In this document: positions 1-9,682 of the stretch, in pieces
How positions within the stretch are numbered: position 1 is the first letter of the stretch
How the letters are laid out: each line of letters opens with the position of its first letter
Source: SMWN01 sp965221455
GTDB lineage: Bacteria > Pseudomonadota > Gammaproteobacteria > Eutrophobiales > Eutrophobiaceae
DNA: 64,000 nt
Assembly (NCBI GenBank): GCA_965221455.1
Contig: OZ244890.1
Span: 682,001-746,000, forward strand
Direction of reading: 5' to 3'
Notes under the pieces: generated by a model
Told to the model about the DNA's origin: nothing
Seen by the model: the letters and a program-made list of their open reading frames with translations, nothing else
Database searches by the model: none
Made by a program: the position numbers and the translations under genes

Positions 1-2206
1 GCCTGTCTTTATCGCCTGCAAGGTGACATTTAGCACAAAGCCCAGGTGTTTTTTTTGTGCGTCAGTAAATCGAACAAATCTCTGGAACTTGACGTAGATT
101 CATCTGATATAGTAAGCCAAACTTTCAGAAAAGGATCAGCATGCCCTGTAGGACGATAAGCAATCGCCAAATCGTTGAGCTGCCAGCCACCGAATTGAGG
201 CCACTGATTAAGATCAGGTGTTTCCACTATATCTATACCACTTTCTGATAAAGAAGCTGAAACTACCATATTCCCTGCTTCGTGACGACCTATCAGCTCA
301 TCTCCAGGATTAGGAAACCAACGGCGCACAGTTTCCTGTAGTATCTCAGGTGATAATGCACCAGCAATATCCGACCACATCTTTTCAGTTTTCTTGAATT
401 CAATGCCATCGGATTTTTTGAACATATTCACGAAAACCACCGGACCTCGCTCACTGAGATCGTACACCAACTGCTTAAATGCCCAAACCAAAGAGAGTAC
501 TGCTTGTATTTCCTCATCTGAAATTTCAGTCAGATCCAATAAATCCATATCTCTGACAAGAGTCAGAGTATCGGCATCCATATAATCACCCTTTTCCAAC
601 ATCAGTATCAGAAATTCATTTAGCTCAGCCTCAGCATATTCCGGCCAAGCACCAATCTGCACATTTTCTAAAGCTTCCAGATCAAGCCCGGGAGGTTCCA
701 GGAATACAAGATAACGATCTCCTTGCTTAATTCCTCTAATTTCATTTTCATGACAACCCGCACAAGTTGAGAAACCACTCACTAGCATATTGCCCGAGAG
801 AGCAGGACGGTGACAATCAGCACAACGCTGGGGTGCTTGAGACTCCCGCTTTGGAAAGTGGAGTCGAAAGTGACGTCCATGATCAAAATTTACCATATGA
901 TTAGCATGATGAGGGTATGCCGTCAGAGCTGGATGATCAACAAACTCTTCAAAGTACTGCTTGCGACATATCTGACATTGTTTGTTACTGAGATTAACAG
1001 CCAGGACGATACGTCCTTCATGCTCATTGTGACAGCTCGCGCATTGAATCTTTTCATTAGCATCTTTTGGCAGCAAAAATTTGTGCATCGGCATATTAAT
1101 CTTGGATGCATCAGATTAAGTTACTTGCTTATCCTCCTTTTCTAAACTATCCACACCATGCGCATTAAGTGCAAAAGTACCCATACGATGGCAATTCACA
1201 CATTGCCTGGAGTCATCTGCTATATCATGCAAAACAGCCTTAACCCACATGCCTTCCATATCATTGCCATGCACGTGGCAATAAACACAATCTTTCTCAA
1301 ACGAGGCATGAGGTGTTGATAATTCACCGGGGAATATCCCTCCTTGGAAAGAAGTAAAAAGTAGTACCACCGCCAGAGCAAAAGCTGCACCAAGGCGTAC
1401 AGCTACCTTAAGTTTATAACCAACCGTTGCACGCGGAATGCAGGGAGAGACAGGATAACAGCATTGTCCATTAGGAAATGGGCCATCATCGCATGGATCC
1501 ACCGGACGGGTACATTGCCAACGATCCATGTGTTTACATGGCTTACACTCAGCACGCATACAACAACGTCCATCCTTTTTCGGGCCAAAACGGCAAGGTT
1601 TATCGCGACCGCATAACCAATTATCCCGAGTATTGATAAATAGATCTCTAGGAAATTTACCTGCACGTTTCAAATACCGCCGCCTCTGTACGCATATACA
1701 AGGATAATATGGGTAACAACAAAAATTATTACCATGGTAGAAACAGGAACATGGACAAATAAAAATCCTCTCTGCAACCAAAAGAGCGTCCAGCGTTTAT
1801 CCAGGTTATTCTTTTCCAGTACCAACTCACGAAGGCGGATTAAATTTTCATGTTCTTCCATGCTTCTGCCAGCATGGTTCAACCTCGACAATAATTTCTC
1901 CACTGGTTTTTCAGAGCCTAAACAGTGAGCAATAAAATTAGCTGGCTGTGAAAAAAAAACAGTCAGACTTGAATAGACGCCTACCAGCCCTGGTGCATTC
2001 ACATCAAGTATCGCAGACTTGAGGAGTGATTCTGCATCACCTGCAATCCTAGCGCGTTGATCGGCAATACACGCATAAGGCAACGCATCCCATTGCGACT
2101 GCCGACGAATCGCTAAATGCTCAAAAAGAAATCCTATGTTCCCTGAAACAAATACTATTAAGCAAAAAAACCTATCGACTGATACGGAAATACTGAACCA
2201 CTGCAC
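1..2206 (-). pseudogene. Decayed membrane-bound multihaem c-type cytochrome
   Basis: Three open pieces in changing frames read as one protein. The first (2206 to about 1683) ends in a hydrophobic helix. The second (to 1116) has a very Cys-rich stretch, a second membrane helix and haem motifs CVYCH and CVNCH. The third (1115 to 30) carries CASCH, CQICR, CADCH and CAGCH. The pieces are separated by a frame change at a GGCGGCGG run near 1680 and by an in-frame TAA at 1116-1118. A further frame change at an eight-A run (49-56) hides another haem motif, CAKCH (23-37), which is open to the window edge. The third piece has no signal peptide, so it could not receive haem in the periplasm if made alone. 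CQICR has lost its haem-ligand His. The N-terminus is uncertain because 2206 is only a GTG. Inference: a dead cytochrome of the kind found in sulfur oxidisers. If lesions at repeats were sequencing errors, the in-frame TAA would still need explaining. Confidence 0.75.
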
Positions 2207-2250
2207 CTTACATCTTCCAGGGATTCTACTCTGACAGCAGGTTAGAACAC

Positions 2251-2512
2251 GTGAACAAGCAAGTGGCCAGACTACAGGAAAAGCTGCGTATTGAGTTTAC
2301 GAAATCCCGCACTCGTCAGAGCAACGATAACGCCTCGGCGGAGAACAAAAACAGACACGTGGTACGCAAGATATTCGGATATGCGCATATCCCACAAACA
2401 CTGGATGAGATCCGCGTACAAAAAAAGCGACAACGAAGCCGTCGACGAACTTCAACGAACTCTCAGGCAACTATTCAAATCAATCCGTAAACGGGTAATG
2501 AAAACGGCATGA
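2251..2512 (+). pseudogene. Remnant of an integrase-core (DDE) transposase
   Basis: The frame from 2251 reads like the end of a DDE integrase core: it carries EFTKSRTRQSNDNA, then E-N-K-N and VVRKIFGYAHIPQ, which resemble the SNDN-LVE-KNG-VVRK-GY-HIP block of transposases in the IS3/IS481 range. After about 2405 the similarity moves to the next frame, where AYKKSDNEAVDELQRTLRQLF resembles the far C-terminus of the same proteins. A frameshift and an internal deletion are therefore likely. No N-terminus, terminal inverted repeats or target duplication is visible. It abuts the damaged 5' end of the cytochrome pseudogene, so insertion may have contributed to that gene's loss. Family assignment is by motif memory only. 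Confidence 0.6.
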
Positions 2513-2918
2513 GATATACTAAGCACACCCCTTTGCTTCAGACTCATTTACGGTTAGAAAATACTGCATGAACTTCAACTCAACAAGCGCAACAGATGAG
2601 TTGATATCCAAAAAATATCTGATTGAGTGAGTGAACCTGGCGTGGGTCTTGGATTAAATTGCGGTTTCCTTTGCTCAACCAATATTCTCCAGCATCCCCA
2701 TTGCCCGCTTCTGGCAAGAGACTAATGTTTTTGTCCCGGATAGCGATTTTTTCCTTAATAACAGTACGATCTTCATGGACCAAACTATCAAAGGATTGCC
2801 AGGTATCATTAACTAGCGTTCGTACCCACCCTCTCTACCTGGAACAAGAACCGGTTATTATGGTGAAATTAATGGCTAAGCGTTGACTTATTTGCGACGT
2901 AATATCCAGATTAATTAT
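2513..2918. other. Intergenic, no confident gene
   Basis: About 400 bases between the transposase remnant and the end of ccmI. On the minus strand an open frame without ATG (about 2832 to 2580) reads VNDTWQSFDSLVHEDR and later LPEAGNGDAGEYWLSKG, which looks protein-like but is not recognised. It may be another gene fragment in this decay zone. No clear terminator for the ccm operon is seen. Confidence 0.3.
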
Positions 2919-4091
2919 TTACGGTATTTTCTGACTGATAGATAGGGTGATTATATCACCTGATTCAGCCATAACAGTGCCAAACCAATCTCCACTGCGA
3001 GCACTCACATCACCAGTTGATGATAGCCTTGCGGTAATATTATAAACATCAAAATTACTCATTTTCATCGCTGGCATCATGGCTAAGCGATCATCTAGAT
3101 GCACGGTTAAAGGTAAATCTTCTGCGACACCACGATATGCTGCCAGCGGCATTGCCGGACCTTCAACTGCTTTGGCAAAAACAAACAAAGTCATATCCGG
3201 GGAGGTATTAATCCCTTCATCCAGACTCACTGTAACTGAAACACCCGATGCTGCCATCTCCTCATTACCGTCTGTCATTGCTGACAAACCGGAGTCGGCA
3301 AGCTGCTGCTTCACTTTGGCGATTGCCTCTGCCACCATCGGCTGTTGCGGGTTACCAGGCAGACCATCATGGCTACGTCTCCAGTACGCTAAGGCCTCAG
3401 CATGGTCACCATGGTTCTCAGCATGTATTCCAGCTAACCATAAAAGTATCGGGTGTTGTGGTGCTATAGTAAGCCCCTTTTTCAAAAGTATCGTAATTTC
3501 CGGTTCATCAGGTGTATGCTGTAACAACAAATTCGCATGTTCAGCTAGCAGATCTGGAACGTCATCTGACAATTTCCGGATACGGCCATAATAAGCCAGC
3601 GCTTCGCTACCTCTGTCGTGTGCAGCAAGCATACGAGCCAATGAAAGTAACGATGAGAGATCATCGGGAGATCGGGCAACCCGCAATTCCAATTGCCTTA
3701 TCATCTCTGTCATGTTTGTTGGTGCAACCAGTGCCGCTGGGGTCCCCAACATAACATACAACACGGGGGCTATTACAACTAATGCTAATACCACAAAGAC
3801 TATTCCCAACATGTCGCGGCCTGTATTAGCACTGATCTTTGGCAGGCTATCTTCTACCTCTGTAATCAGCTGATTTTTTATTTCCTGCTCATACTCAGCA
3901 GCAGCAGTCTGGTCTATTTCATCAGCAGCTATACGAGCGTTCAGACCATTCAAACGCTCACGTGCAGCAATAACATTCTGATCATGATCGCTATCGTAAA
4001 GACGTAAACGAAGAAATACTGGCAATACCAATAGCAAAGCGAACGAACACATCAGTATCACAATCAATATGAAGGACAAGTTCTGGATCAC
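2919..4091 (-). CDS. ccmI: Cytochrome c maturation protein CcmI (apocytochrome chaperone)
   Basis: CcmI holds apocytochrome c for haem ligation by CcmF/CcmH in System I biogenesis. The 390-residue protein starts with a membrane helix (about 1-28), has a short charged segment rich in Ala/Glu, a second membrane helix near 97-120 and then a tetratricopeptide-like region (about 130-260, e.g. LLSLARMLAAHDRGSEALAY). It ends with a periplasmic domain carrying an AMMPAMKMS stretch, as in long CcmI proteins. It is the last gene of ccmABCDEFGHI and overlaps ccmH by four bases (ATGA type), indicating cotranscription and translational coupling. Length and topology are normal for the CcmI/CycH family. Confidence 0.93.
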   Translation of the reverse strand: MIQNLSFILIVILMCSFALLLVLPVFLRLRLYDSDHDQNVIAARERLNGLNARIAADEIDQTAAAEYEQEIKNQLITEVEDSLPKISANTGRDMLGIVFVVLALVVIAPVLYVMLGTPAALVAPTNMTEMIRQLELRVARSPDDLSSLLSLARMLAAHDRGSEALAYYGRIRKLSDDVPDLLAEHANLLLQHTPDEPEITILLKKGLTIAPQHPILLWLAGIHAENHGDHAEALAYWRRSHDGLPGNPQQPMVAEAIAKVKQQLADSGLSAMTDGNEEMAASGVSVTVSLDEGINTSPDMTLFVFAKAVEGPAMPLAAYRGVAEDLPLTVHLDDRLAMMPAMKMSNFDVYNITARLSSTGDVSARSGDWFGTVMAESGDIITLSISQKIP

Positions 4092-4555
4092 TTTTTATTT
4101 AACAGTTGGCTAGCTTTTTGCTGATCTGCTTCATTCAATATGGCAGCCTGCTGGTTGCGTATAATGGAAGGTATCTTCAGCAATACTATGAACAATAATA
4201 AGAAAGGGACCAACCATAGCGCTAGAGTTTTGGCATTAAATGGCGGTCGATAAAGTACAAAATCACCATAACGTTCAACCATAAACTTAATAATTTCTGC
4301 ATCTTCGGCATCATTACGTATCATATCAACGGTCACCGCACGCATATCCTTCGCCAGATCGGCATTAGAATCAGCCAATGACTGATTCTGGCAAACCATG
4401 CAACGTAATTCGGAAATCAGTCTCTTGTATTGTTCATGCTGCTCGGGAGTATGAAATTCGACAATTTCAATAGCACCACTTGATGCGATACCGAATAAAA
4501 ACAATATTGACAAAAAGAGACAGCCAGAAATAATGCCCTGTCGGAGGATATTCAT
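4088..4555 (-). CDS. ccmH: Cytochrome c maturation protein CcmH
   Basis: Thiol-redox subunit that presents reduced apocytochrome CxxCH to the haem lyase. The 155 residues show an N-terminal signal/anchor helix (about 8-28), the family signature LRCMVCQNQSLADSNADLAKDMR with the redox pair C-M-V-C, then a C-terminal membrane helix (about 108-130). It lacks a fused TPR domain, consistent with a separate ccmI immediately downstream. It overlaps ccmI and ccmG by a few bases on each side, as expected for a tightly coupled operon. Confidence 0.95.
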   Translation of the reverse strand: MNILRQGIISGCLFLSILFLFGIASSGAIEIVEFHTPEQHEQYKRLISELRCMVCQNQSLADSNADLAKDMRAVTVDMIRNDAEDAEIIKFMVERYGDFVLYRPPFNAKTLALWLVPFLLLFIVLLKIPSIIRNQQAAILNEADQQKASQLLNKK

Positions 4556-5109
4556 TTTGCTGCGCCCTGTTGCAATTCCCGTATTTGAGGCAAAATTGTA
4601 TCATTGATGTCTATCTCACTGAGTGGTCCGATGTGTTTATGCCTAACCGTACCCAACTGATCTATCAGGAAGGTTTCGGGTACTCCATACACACCCCAAT
4701 CCAGTCCAGCATCACCATTGGCATCAACCAGAGAAATATAATAGGGATCGCCATACTTTACCAACCAACGTATCGCCTGATCTGGCTGATCTTTATAATT
4801 TAGTCCCACGATAGTTATATCATGCTGTAGAAACCTTTCCAGCAACGGGTGCTCTGCTACACATGCAGCACACCATGAAGCCCAGATATTTAATAGCCAG
4901 ATCCGACCAAGCATATCACTGGAGGAAAAAGAAGTATCAGACACCCCCAACACAGGCAAAGTAAACGCTGGTGCTGTCTTGCCAATCAATGGTGACGGTA
5001 TCTTTCCGGGATCTAATTGCAATCCAGTTTTCATAATACCAACCAGCAGCAAAAAAAATAGTAATGGTAAAAAGAGATTCAACTTACTAATGAACGACGA
5101 ACTACTCAT
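4552..5109 (-). CDS. ccmG: Thiol:disulfide interchange protein CcmG/DsbE
   Basis: Membrane-anchored periplasmic thioredoxin that keeps apocytochrome cysteines or CcmH reduced during haem attachment. A single N-terminal membrane helix (about 8-28) precedes a TlpA/DsbE fold with the active site WASWCAACVAEHP and the later cis-Pro region GVPETFLID. The 185-residue length is typical. The start ATG shares its A with the ccmF stop (TAATG), so translation is coupled. A second TlpA-type protein is encoded at 23543, but this one is assigned to ccm by its operon position. Confidence 0.95.
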   Translation of the reverse strand: MSSSSFISKLNLFLPLLFFLLLVGIMKTGLQLDPGKIPSPLIGKTAPAFTLPVLGVSDTSFSSSDMLGRIWLLNIWASWCAACVAEHPLLERFLQHDITIVGLNYKDQPDQAIRWLVKYGDPYYISLVDANGDAGLDWGVYGVPETFLIDQLGTVRHKHIGPLSEIDINDTILPQIRELQQGAAK

Positions 5110-7025
5110 TATTGATAAACACGCCGAAAATAACGCCGATCAGCTGCAGCGATGATACCACCCAAGGCCATTAACAATGCGCCACCCCAGATAAATCGTA
5201 TAAAGGGCTTGCGCTGCAACTTTGCACTCCAAGAACCATCGCCCAATGGCTCACCCAAAGAGGCATACCAATCCCCTGTCAAGCCTGCTGTAATTCCTGC
5301 CTCGGTCATCGGCCTGTCCGGGTGCGTCTGATAAATGCGCTTCTCTGGCTGCAGTACTGCCACAATACCCTGCTCCTGCCATACACGGATCAAAGCCCTG
5401 GTGGCACTATAGTTTTCACCTTCTACGGGACCAATACTAAGTAATTCAAAATCATATTTACCCATCTGCTGACGCTCACCAACTATCAACCGTACATCCT
5501 TCTCCTGCTCATAGACACTCACTATAGTAACGCCTGCAACAAATACAGCTATTCCCGTATGTGCAACTATCATCCCCCAAAAACCACCGCTGCCACCAAA
5601 CCCTCTGCTCAAACGTTCATACCCGGCTCGCAGGGTGGCAAATAATATCCAGCATGACAGTATTAATCCGGGAACCGCAGTCCACTGATATTGATCACAT
5701 AAAAGCGGCAAACCAACGCCTGTTACCAAAGCCAACAAAAATGGCGAGCCAAGTATGCCTAACAGTCTACCAGCAGTATCACGTTTCCAGCGCGTTAGTG
5801 CTCCAACAGCAGCTAGAGCTGCTGGAATCCCTGCCAGCGGAATGAAGATACTATTGAAATAGGGAGGACCAACCGATATTTTTCCAAACCCGATGGCCTC
5901 TAAAATAAGCGGATACATGGTACCGAGTAAAACACTGAATGCCGTTACCGTAAGAAAAACATTGTTAATCAAAATACTGCTCTCACGCGACACCAAAGCA
6001 AACTGACCGGTTCCTCTAAGCCTCGGGGCATTCCATGCGTACAAAACTAATGAACCACCCACTGACAACGCCAGTAACACCAAAATAAATAATCCTCGTT
6101 CTGGATCAGTGGCAAAAGAATGTACCGAGGTCAATACACCGGAACGTACCAAAAAAGTACCCAGTAAACATAAGGCAAAAGTCAATATGGCAAGCAAAGC
6201 CGTCCACGGTTTGAAAAGTCCACGTGCTTCCGTCACCGCTAATGAATGTATCAAAGCAGTCCCCGCTAACCACGGCATGAATGAGGCATTTTCTACTGGA
6301 TCCCAAAACCACCAGCCGCCCCAACCTAATTCATAATATGCCCACCAACTGCCAAGCGTGATACCGATGGTTAGAAATACCCATGCCGCCAGTGTCCAGG
6401 GACGTGCCCATCTGGCCCATGCAGAATCCATACGCCCTGACAATAATGCAGTGACTGCAAAAGCGAAAGCTACCGAAAACCCAACATAACCCATGTACAA
6501 CATGGGTGGATGAATAATAAGCCCAGGATCCTGCAACAACGGATTTAGATCACGTCCTTCTACAGCTGCTGGAATTAGACGTTCAAATGGATTAGAAGTA
6601 CAAATCAATAACAACAAAAAACCAGTACTTACCAATCCTAATATCCCAAGTACACGAACCTGCAAAAATTTAGGAATACGTTGACCAAACATGGTGACTG
6701 ACACTGTCCACAGCGCCAAGACCAGTACCCATAACAATAGGGAACCTTCATGTCCACCCCATGTTGCCGAGATCCGATAAATCACTGGCAGCGCAGTGTT
6801 AGAATTCTGGGCAACATAAATAACCGAAAAATCATTCTGCACAAATGTGAAGATCAGCAATAAAAAAGCAATGATTAGGAAAACACATTGAGTGCGTGCA
6901 ACTGATGGCGTGGCATAAACCCATGTCGGCCGGTTAAACCAACTACCTAGAAAAGGCATCAGAGATTGCAGGATTGCCAGTACCAGAGCTAGCATCAGGG
7001 CCATCTGGCCGATTTCTGGTATCAT
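5109..7025 (-). CDS. ccmF: Haem lyase subunit CcmF
   Basis: Large inner-membrane core of the System I cytochrome c synthetase, which transfers haem from holo-CcmE to apocytochrome. The 638-residue protein is almost entirely transmembrane and contains the tryptophan-rich haem-handling motif WGGWWFWDPVENASFMPW and the IHPPMLYMGYVGF segment with conserved His. The periplasmic C-terminal domain (about 530-610) is followed by a last helix. Stop and start codons overlap with ccmG and ccmE. Full length and intact. Confidence 0.97.
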   Translation of the reverse strand: MIPEIGQMALMLALVLAILQSLMPFLGSWFNRPTWVYATPSVARTQCVFLIIAFLLLIFTFVQNDFSVIYVAQNSNTALPVIYRISATWGGHEGSLLLWVLVLALWTVSVTMFGQRIPKFLQVRVLGILGLVSTGFLLLLICTSNPFERLIPAAVEGRDLNPLLQDPGLIIHPPMLYMGYVGFSVAFAFAVTALLSGRMDSAWARWARPWTLAAWVFLTIGITLGSWWAYYELGWGGWWFWDPVENASFMPWLAGTALIHSLAVTEARGLFKPWTALLAILTFALCLLGTFLVRSGVLTSVHSFATDPERGLFILVLLALSVGGSLVLYAWNAPRLRGTGQFALVSRESSILINNVFLTVTAFSVLLGTMYPLILEAIGFGKISVGPPYFNSIFIPLAGIPAALAAVGALTRWKRDTAGRLLGILGSPFLLALVTGVGLPLLCDQYQWTAVPGLILSCWILFATLRAGYERLSRGFGGSGGFWGMIVAHTGIAVFVAGVTIVSVYEQEKDVRLIVGERQQMGKYDFELLSIGPVEGENYSATRALIRVWQEQGIVAVLQPEKRIYQTHPDRPMTEAGITAGLTGDWYASLGEPLGDGSWSAKLQRKPFIRFIWGGALLMALGGIIAAADRRYFRRVYQ

Positions 7026-7456
7026 TAGTTTCGCGAAATCTCAAGCACTTTCAAGGCATCATACACTTCTGGCGGCATATAATTCTCATCGTGCTTAGCC
7101 AGTACCTGATCAGCGACAAGTATGTCATCCCGCCAGTAACCACGCACGACTACTCCCTGTCCCTCTCGAAACAGGTCAGGTAACGTGCCACGATATGAAA
7201 CCGTTACATCTTTGACTGTATCGGTGATTTTAAAATACACATCTAAACTTCCCTGTTGACGTTGTATCGAATCATCCATAACCATGCCACCCAAACGTAA
7301 AACCCGACTGACATCAATTTCCTCACTGAGTAACTGACTAGGTGTATAAAAAAACATCAGGTTCTGACGAAATGCAGCCACTGTTAAAGCAACAGTTGAC
7401 GATGCACCGAATAATACGCACAGGACAAGCACAATACGGAAACGTCGTTTAGTCAT
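7025..7456 (-). CDS. ccmE: Cytochrome c-type biogenesis haem chaperone CcmE
   Basis: Periplasmic haem chaperone that covalently binds haem through a histidine and delivers it to CcmF. The 143 residues comprise an N-terminal anchor (about 8-28), an OB-fold beta barrel with RLGGMVMDDSI and YRGTLPDLFREGQGVV, and the signature KHDENYMP with haem-binding His122 and the following Tyr. Its first codons overlap the last 8 bases of ccmD. Confidence 0.96.
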   Translation of the reverse strand: MTKRRFRIVLVLCVLFGASSTVALTVAAFRQNLMFFYTPSQLLSEEIDVSRVLRLGGMVMDDSIQRQQGSLDVYFKITDTVKDVTVSYRGTLPDLFREGQGVVVRGYWRDDILVADQVLAKHDENYMPPEVYDALKVLEISRN

Positions 7457-7622
7457 TACTGCGTTCTCGATTTTGAGACTGCAGGATACGTTTCAACGCG
7501 AGCATTTTATTACGTTTGACAAACAACCATAAGCTAATAAAACCCAGTGATGTTATTGCATAACATCCCCAAATATAACCACCGTAACCACCCATTAATA
7601 TGAAATCATACAACGCATTCAT
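7449..7622 (-). CDS. ccmD: Small haem exporter protein CcmD
   Basis: A 57-residue open frame fills the gap between ccmC and ccmE. It begins ATG at 7622, overlapping the ccmC stop region by four bases, and ends in TAA at 7449-7451 inside the ccmE start. The peptide begins with a short Tyr/Phe segment followed by MGGYGGYIWGCYAI, one membrane helix, then a basic tail (VKRNKMLALKR) rich in Lys and Arg. Size, GGY-type start, single helix and basic C-terminus match CcmD, which stabilises holo-CcmE in the CcmABC complex and helps its release. Confidence 0.9.
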   Translation of the reverse strand: MNALYDFILMGGYGGYIWGCYAITSLGFISLWLFVKRNKMLALKRILQSQNRERSND

Positions 7623-8371
7623 GTTTTCTGATCATCTTCCAAAAATATTATCCGTTTTACCCAGCGACTATTCTTTTCCTTTTCCAGTAATAAGGCCTGT
7701 GCCTGTATGCACAGTATGATCACGTAAAACACCATGAAAGCAAGTGCCATGGACAGTAAAGGTAATAGCATGTCAATGTGTATAGTGGGCATCCCCAGGC
7801 GGGTAATCGTGGATGGTTGATGCAAGGTATTCCACCAGTCCACTGAAAAATGGATAATCGGAATATTAACCACACCGACCAACAGCAATATCGCGCCATT
7901 CTGCTCAATGCCACGATTTCCTCGCGCAGTTGATGCCATTCCCATATAACCAATATACAGAAACAGCAGGATCAATTCTGATGTCAGTCGTGCGTCCCAC
8001 ACCCACCATGTTCCCCACATAGGCTTTCCCCAGACAGAACCGGTAACCAGAGTAAGAAAAGTAAACACGGCACCCACCGGAGCGGAAGCACGTGTACAGA
8101 TGGCAGCTATCTTGCCGCGCCAAATCAATGTTACCATCGCCATCACTGCCATATTGACGTATATGAACATTGACAACCACGCCGCAGGAACATGCACAAA
8201 AATGATACGGTAACCTTCCCCCTGCTGATAATCTACTGGTGCAGAAATAAGTGCTCCGTACAAGCCATAAGTAATCAACAATACAAATGTAATCAGTAAC
8301 CATGGACACAAGGCTTCTGTGATACGGTAGAAACTCGGCGGCGATGACAAACGATAAATAAAACGCCACAT
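7619..8371 (-). CDS. ccmC: Haem handling membrane protein CcmC
   Basis: Inner-membrane protein that loads haem onto CcmE. It has six predicted membrane helices and the WWD-domain motif WGTWWVWDARLTSELILLF near residue 120, flanked by conserved His (FVHVPAAW and IHFSVDWWNTLHQP). The ATG at 8371 (MWRFIYRL) is chosen because family members start with MW plus a basic amphipathic segment. The longer frame begins with a GTG at 8413 inside ccmB. The 250-residue length is normal. Confidence 0.95.
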   Translation of the reverse strand: MWRFIYRLSSPPSFYRITEALCPWLLITFVLLITYGLYGALISAPVDYQQGEGYRIIFVHVPAAWLSMFIYVNMAVMAMVTLIWRGKIAAICTRASAPVGAVFTFLTLVTGSVWGKPMWGTWWVWDARLTSELILLFLYIGYMGMASTARGNRGIEQNGAILLLVGVVNIPIIHFSVDWWNTLHQPSTITRLGMPTIHIDMLLPLLSMALAFMVFYVIILCIQAQALLLEKEKNSRWVKRIIFLEDDQKT

Positions 8372-8378
8372 ATACTTC

Positions 8379-9035
8379 TTACCCACCGCTACCGCACCTA
8401 AGTGTACTAACACTTACCAGAGGCAAGACGGTCAAAGACAATGTGAAAAGTGCTGATAGTAAAAGCACTGGTGCCAACGTATCGCTGGTAACAGCAGCAG
8501 CAGCAAAAATAACTGCTGGCAGACAAAGTGGCAAGGCGATCAGGGCACCTAAAAAATGGTTATGATGAAAACCTGCCAGTAATGCCGCGCTAAATGTGGC
8601 AAACAAGCTGAATATCCCGGTACCTAGTGGCAAAGTAATCAAAAGAATAAAAAGTTCATCAAGGGACATATGCATCCAAGCTCCAAGCAACGGTGCCAGG
8701 ATCACTAGTGGCGCACCGTAAAAAAGCCAGTGAGCAACTACCTTAGCTAATGTTGCCAATACTAAAGGCTGTGGAGAAAGCAATATCTGTTCCAGCGTAC
8801 CGTCTTCAGCATCTTGGCGAAACAAAGTCCCTTGTGATAACAATGAAGACAGTAATGCCACTGCCCAAATGACGCCAGGTGCAATACGCCTCAATATAGC
8901 GGGTTCAGGACTCACTGCTAATGGAAAAATCGTAACCACTAGCAGAAAAAATGTTAGTGGCATAAGCCATTCACCTGGATTTCGTACAGCCAGTAACAGA
9001 TCCTGCCTAAGCAGACCAATAAAAAGTGGATTCAT
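8379..9035 (-). CDS. ccmB: Haem exporter permease CcmB
   Basis: Membrane subunit of the CcmAB ABC transporter that drives release of holo-CcmE from CcmC. About 218 residues with six membrane helices and the family motif FRQDAEDGTLEQILLSP near residue 70. The ATG at 9035 is chosen because it overlaps the ccmA stop as ATGA and yields the usual MNPLFIGLLRQDLLLA start. Upstream in-frame codons lie inside ccmA. Confidence 0.95.
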   Translation of the reverse strand: MNPLFIGLLRQDLLLAVRNPGEWLMPLTFFLLVVTIFPLAVSPEPAILRRIAPGVIWAVALLSSLLSQGTLFRQDAEDGTLEQILLSPQPLVLATLAKVVAHWLFYGAPLVILAPLLGAWMHMSLDELFILLITLPLGTGIFSLFATFSAALLAGFHHNHFLGALIALPLCLPAVIFAAAAVTSDTLAPVLLLSALFTLSLTVLPLVSVSTLRCGSGG

Positions 9036-9682
9036 GCAATGGCATCCAACGACAATACCTGTGATGGTAGTGACCAATCAAGCTTCTGGTGGGTAGACAT
9101 AATCACGGCACCGCCTGATTCCAGATGAGTCCCAATTATTTCGTCCAATGTCCGACATCCAATACGATCAAGAGTCGTTAAAGGTTCATCCAGAAACCAC
9201 AGGTGGGCATCCGTCATCATGAGTCTTGCCAACGCACTACGCCGACGCTGACCAGCAGAAAGCATGCGACAGGGCACAGAAATACCAGACAATTGCCAAC
9301 GCCCTAAAACGTCCGCATAGCTCGAATTCTGCCCCGTAGAAATATCTGCTCCAGACTCGCCATGAATAGCAACAGCAAAAGCAAGATTTTCTTCAGGGGT
9401 AAGATCAACTTTAATACCGTCTTCATGTCCAACGTAAGCAATCGCCTGACGGTAATCATCAGCGTTTTTATAAATATCACGTTGCTGCCAACGTACCCAA
9501 CCTCTATCAGGACGCATCAAACCACAAAGAACCTTAATCAGCGTAGTTTTACCAGAGCCATTGGAACCAGTAATCTGTAGTAATTGACCAGCACTCGCCT
9601 TAAGAGAAAGGTTATTCCATAGCATCGCTGCTATTGATAAGTTTTTTGCTTCAAGCAAAACAGGCTGGCAATTATCAGACAT
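9032..9682 (-). CDS. ccmA: Haem exporter ATP-binding protein CcmA
   Basis: ATPase subunit of CcmAB. The 216 residues contain the Walker A motif GSNGSGKTTLIK (about 38-49), the ABC signature LSAGQRRRSALARL (about 143) and Walker B LWFLDEP (about 162), with a switch His in MSTHQ. It is the first gene of the nine-gene ccm operon. The promoter must lie in the gap between it and tRNA-Ile, or transcription enters from the 16S-tRNA unit, since no convincing terminator separates them. Confidence 0.95.
   Translation of the reverse strand: MSDNCQPVLLEAKNLSIAAMLWNNLSLKASAGQLLQITGSNGSGKTTLIKVLCGLMRPDRGWVRWQQRDIYKNADDYRQAIAYVGHEDGIKVDLTPEENLAFAVAIHGESGADISTGQNSSYADVLGRWQLSGISVPCRMLSAGQRRRSALARLMMTDAHLWFLDEPLTTLDRIGCRTLDEIIGTHLESGGAVIMSTHQKLDWSLPSQVLSLDAIA

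Noticed and set aside
6106..6336. Opposed short ORFs within ccmF
   Set aside because: Shadow frames of a clearly coding, intact ccmF.
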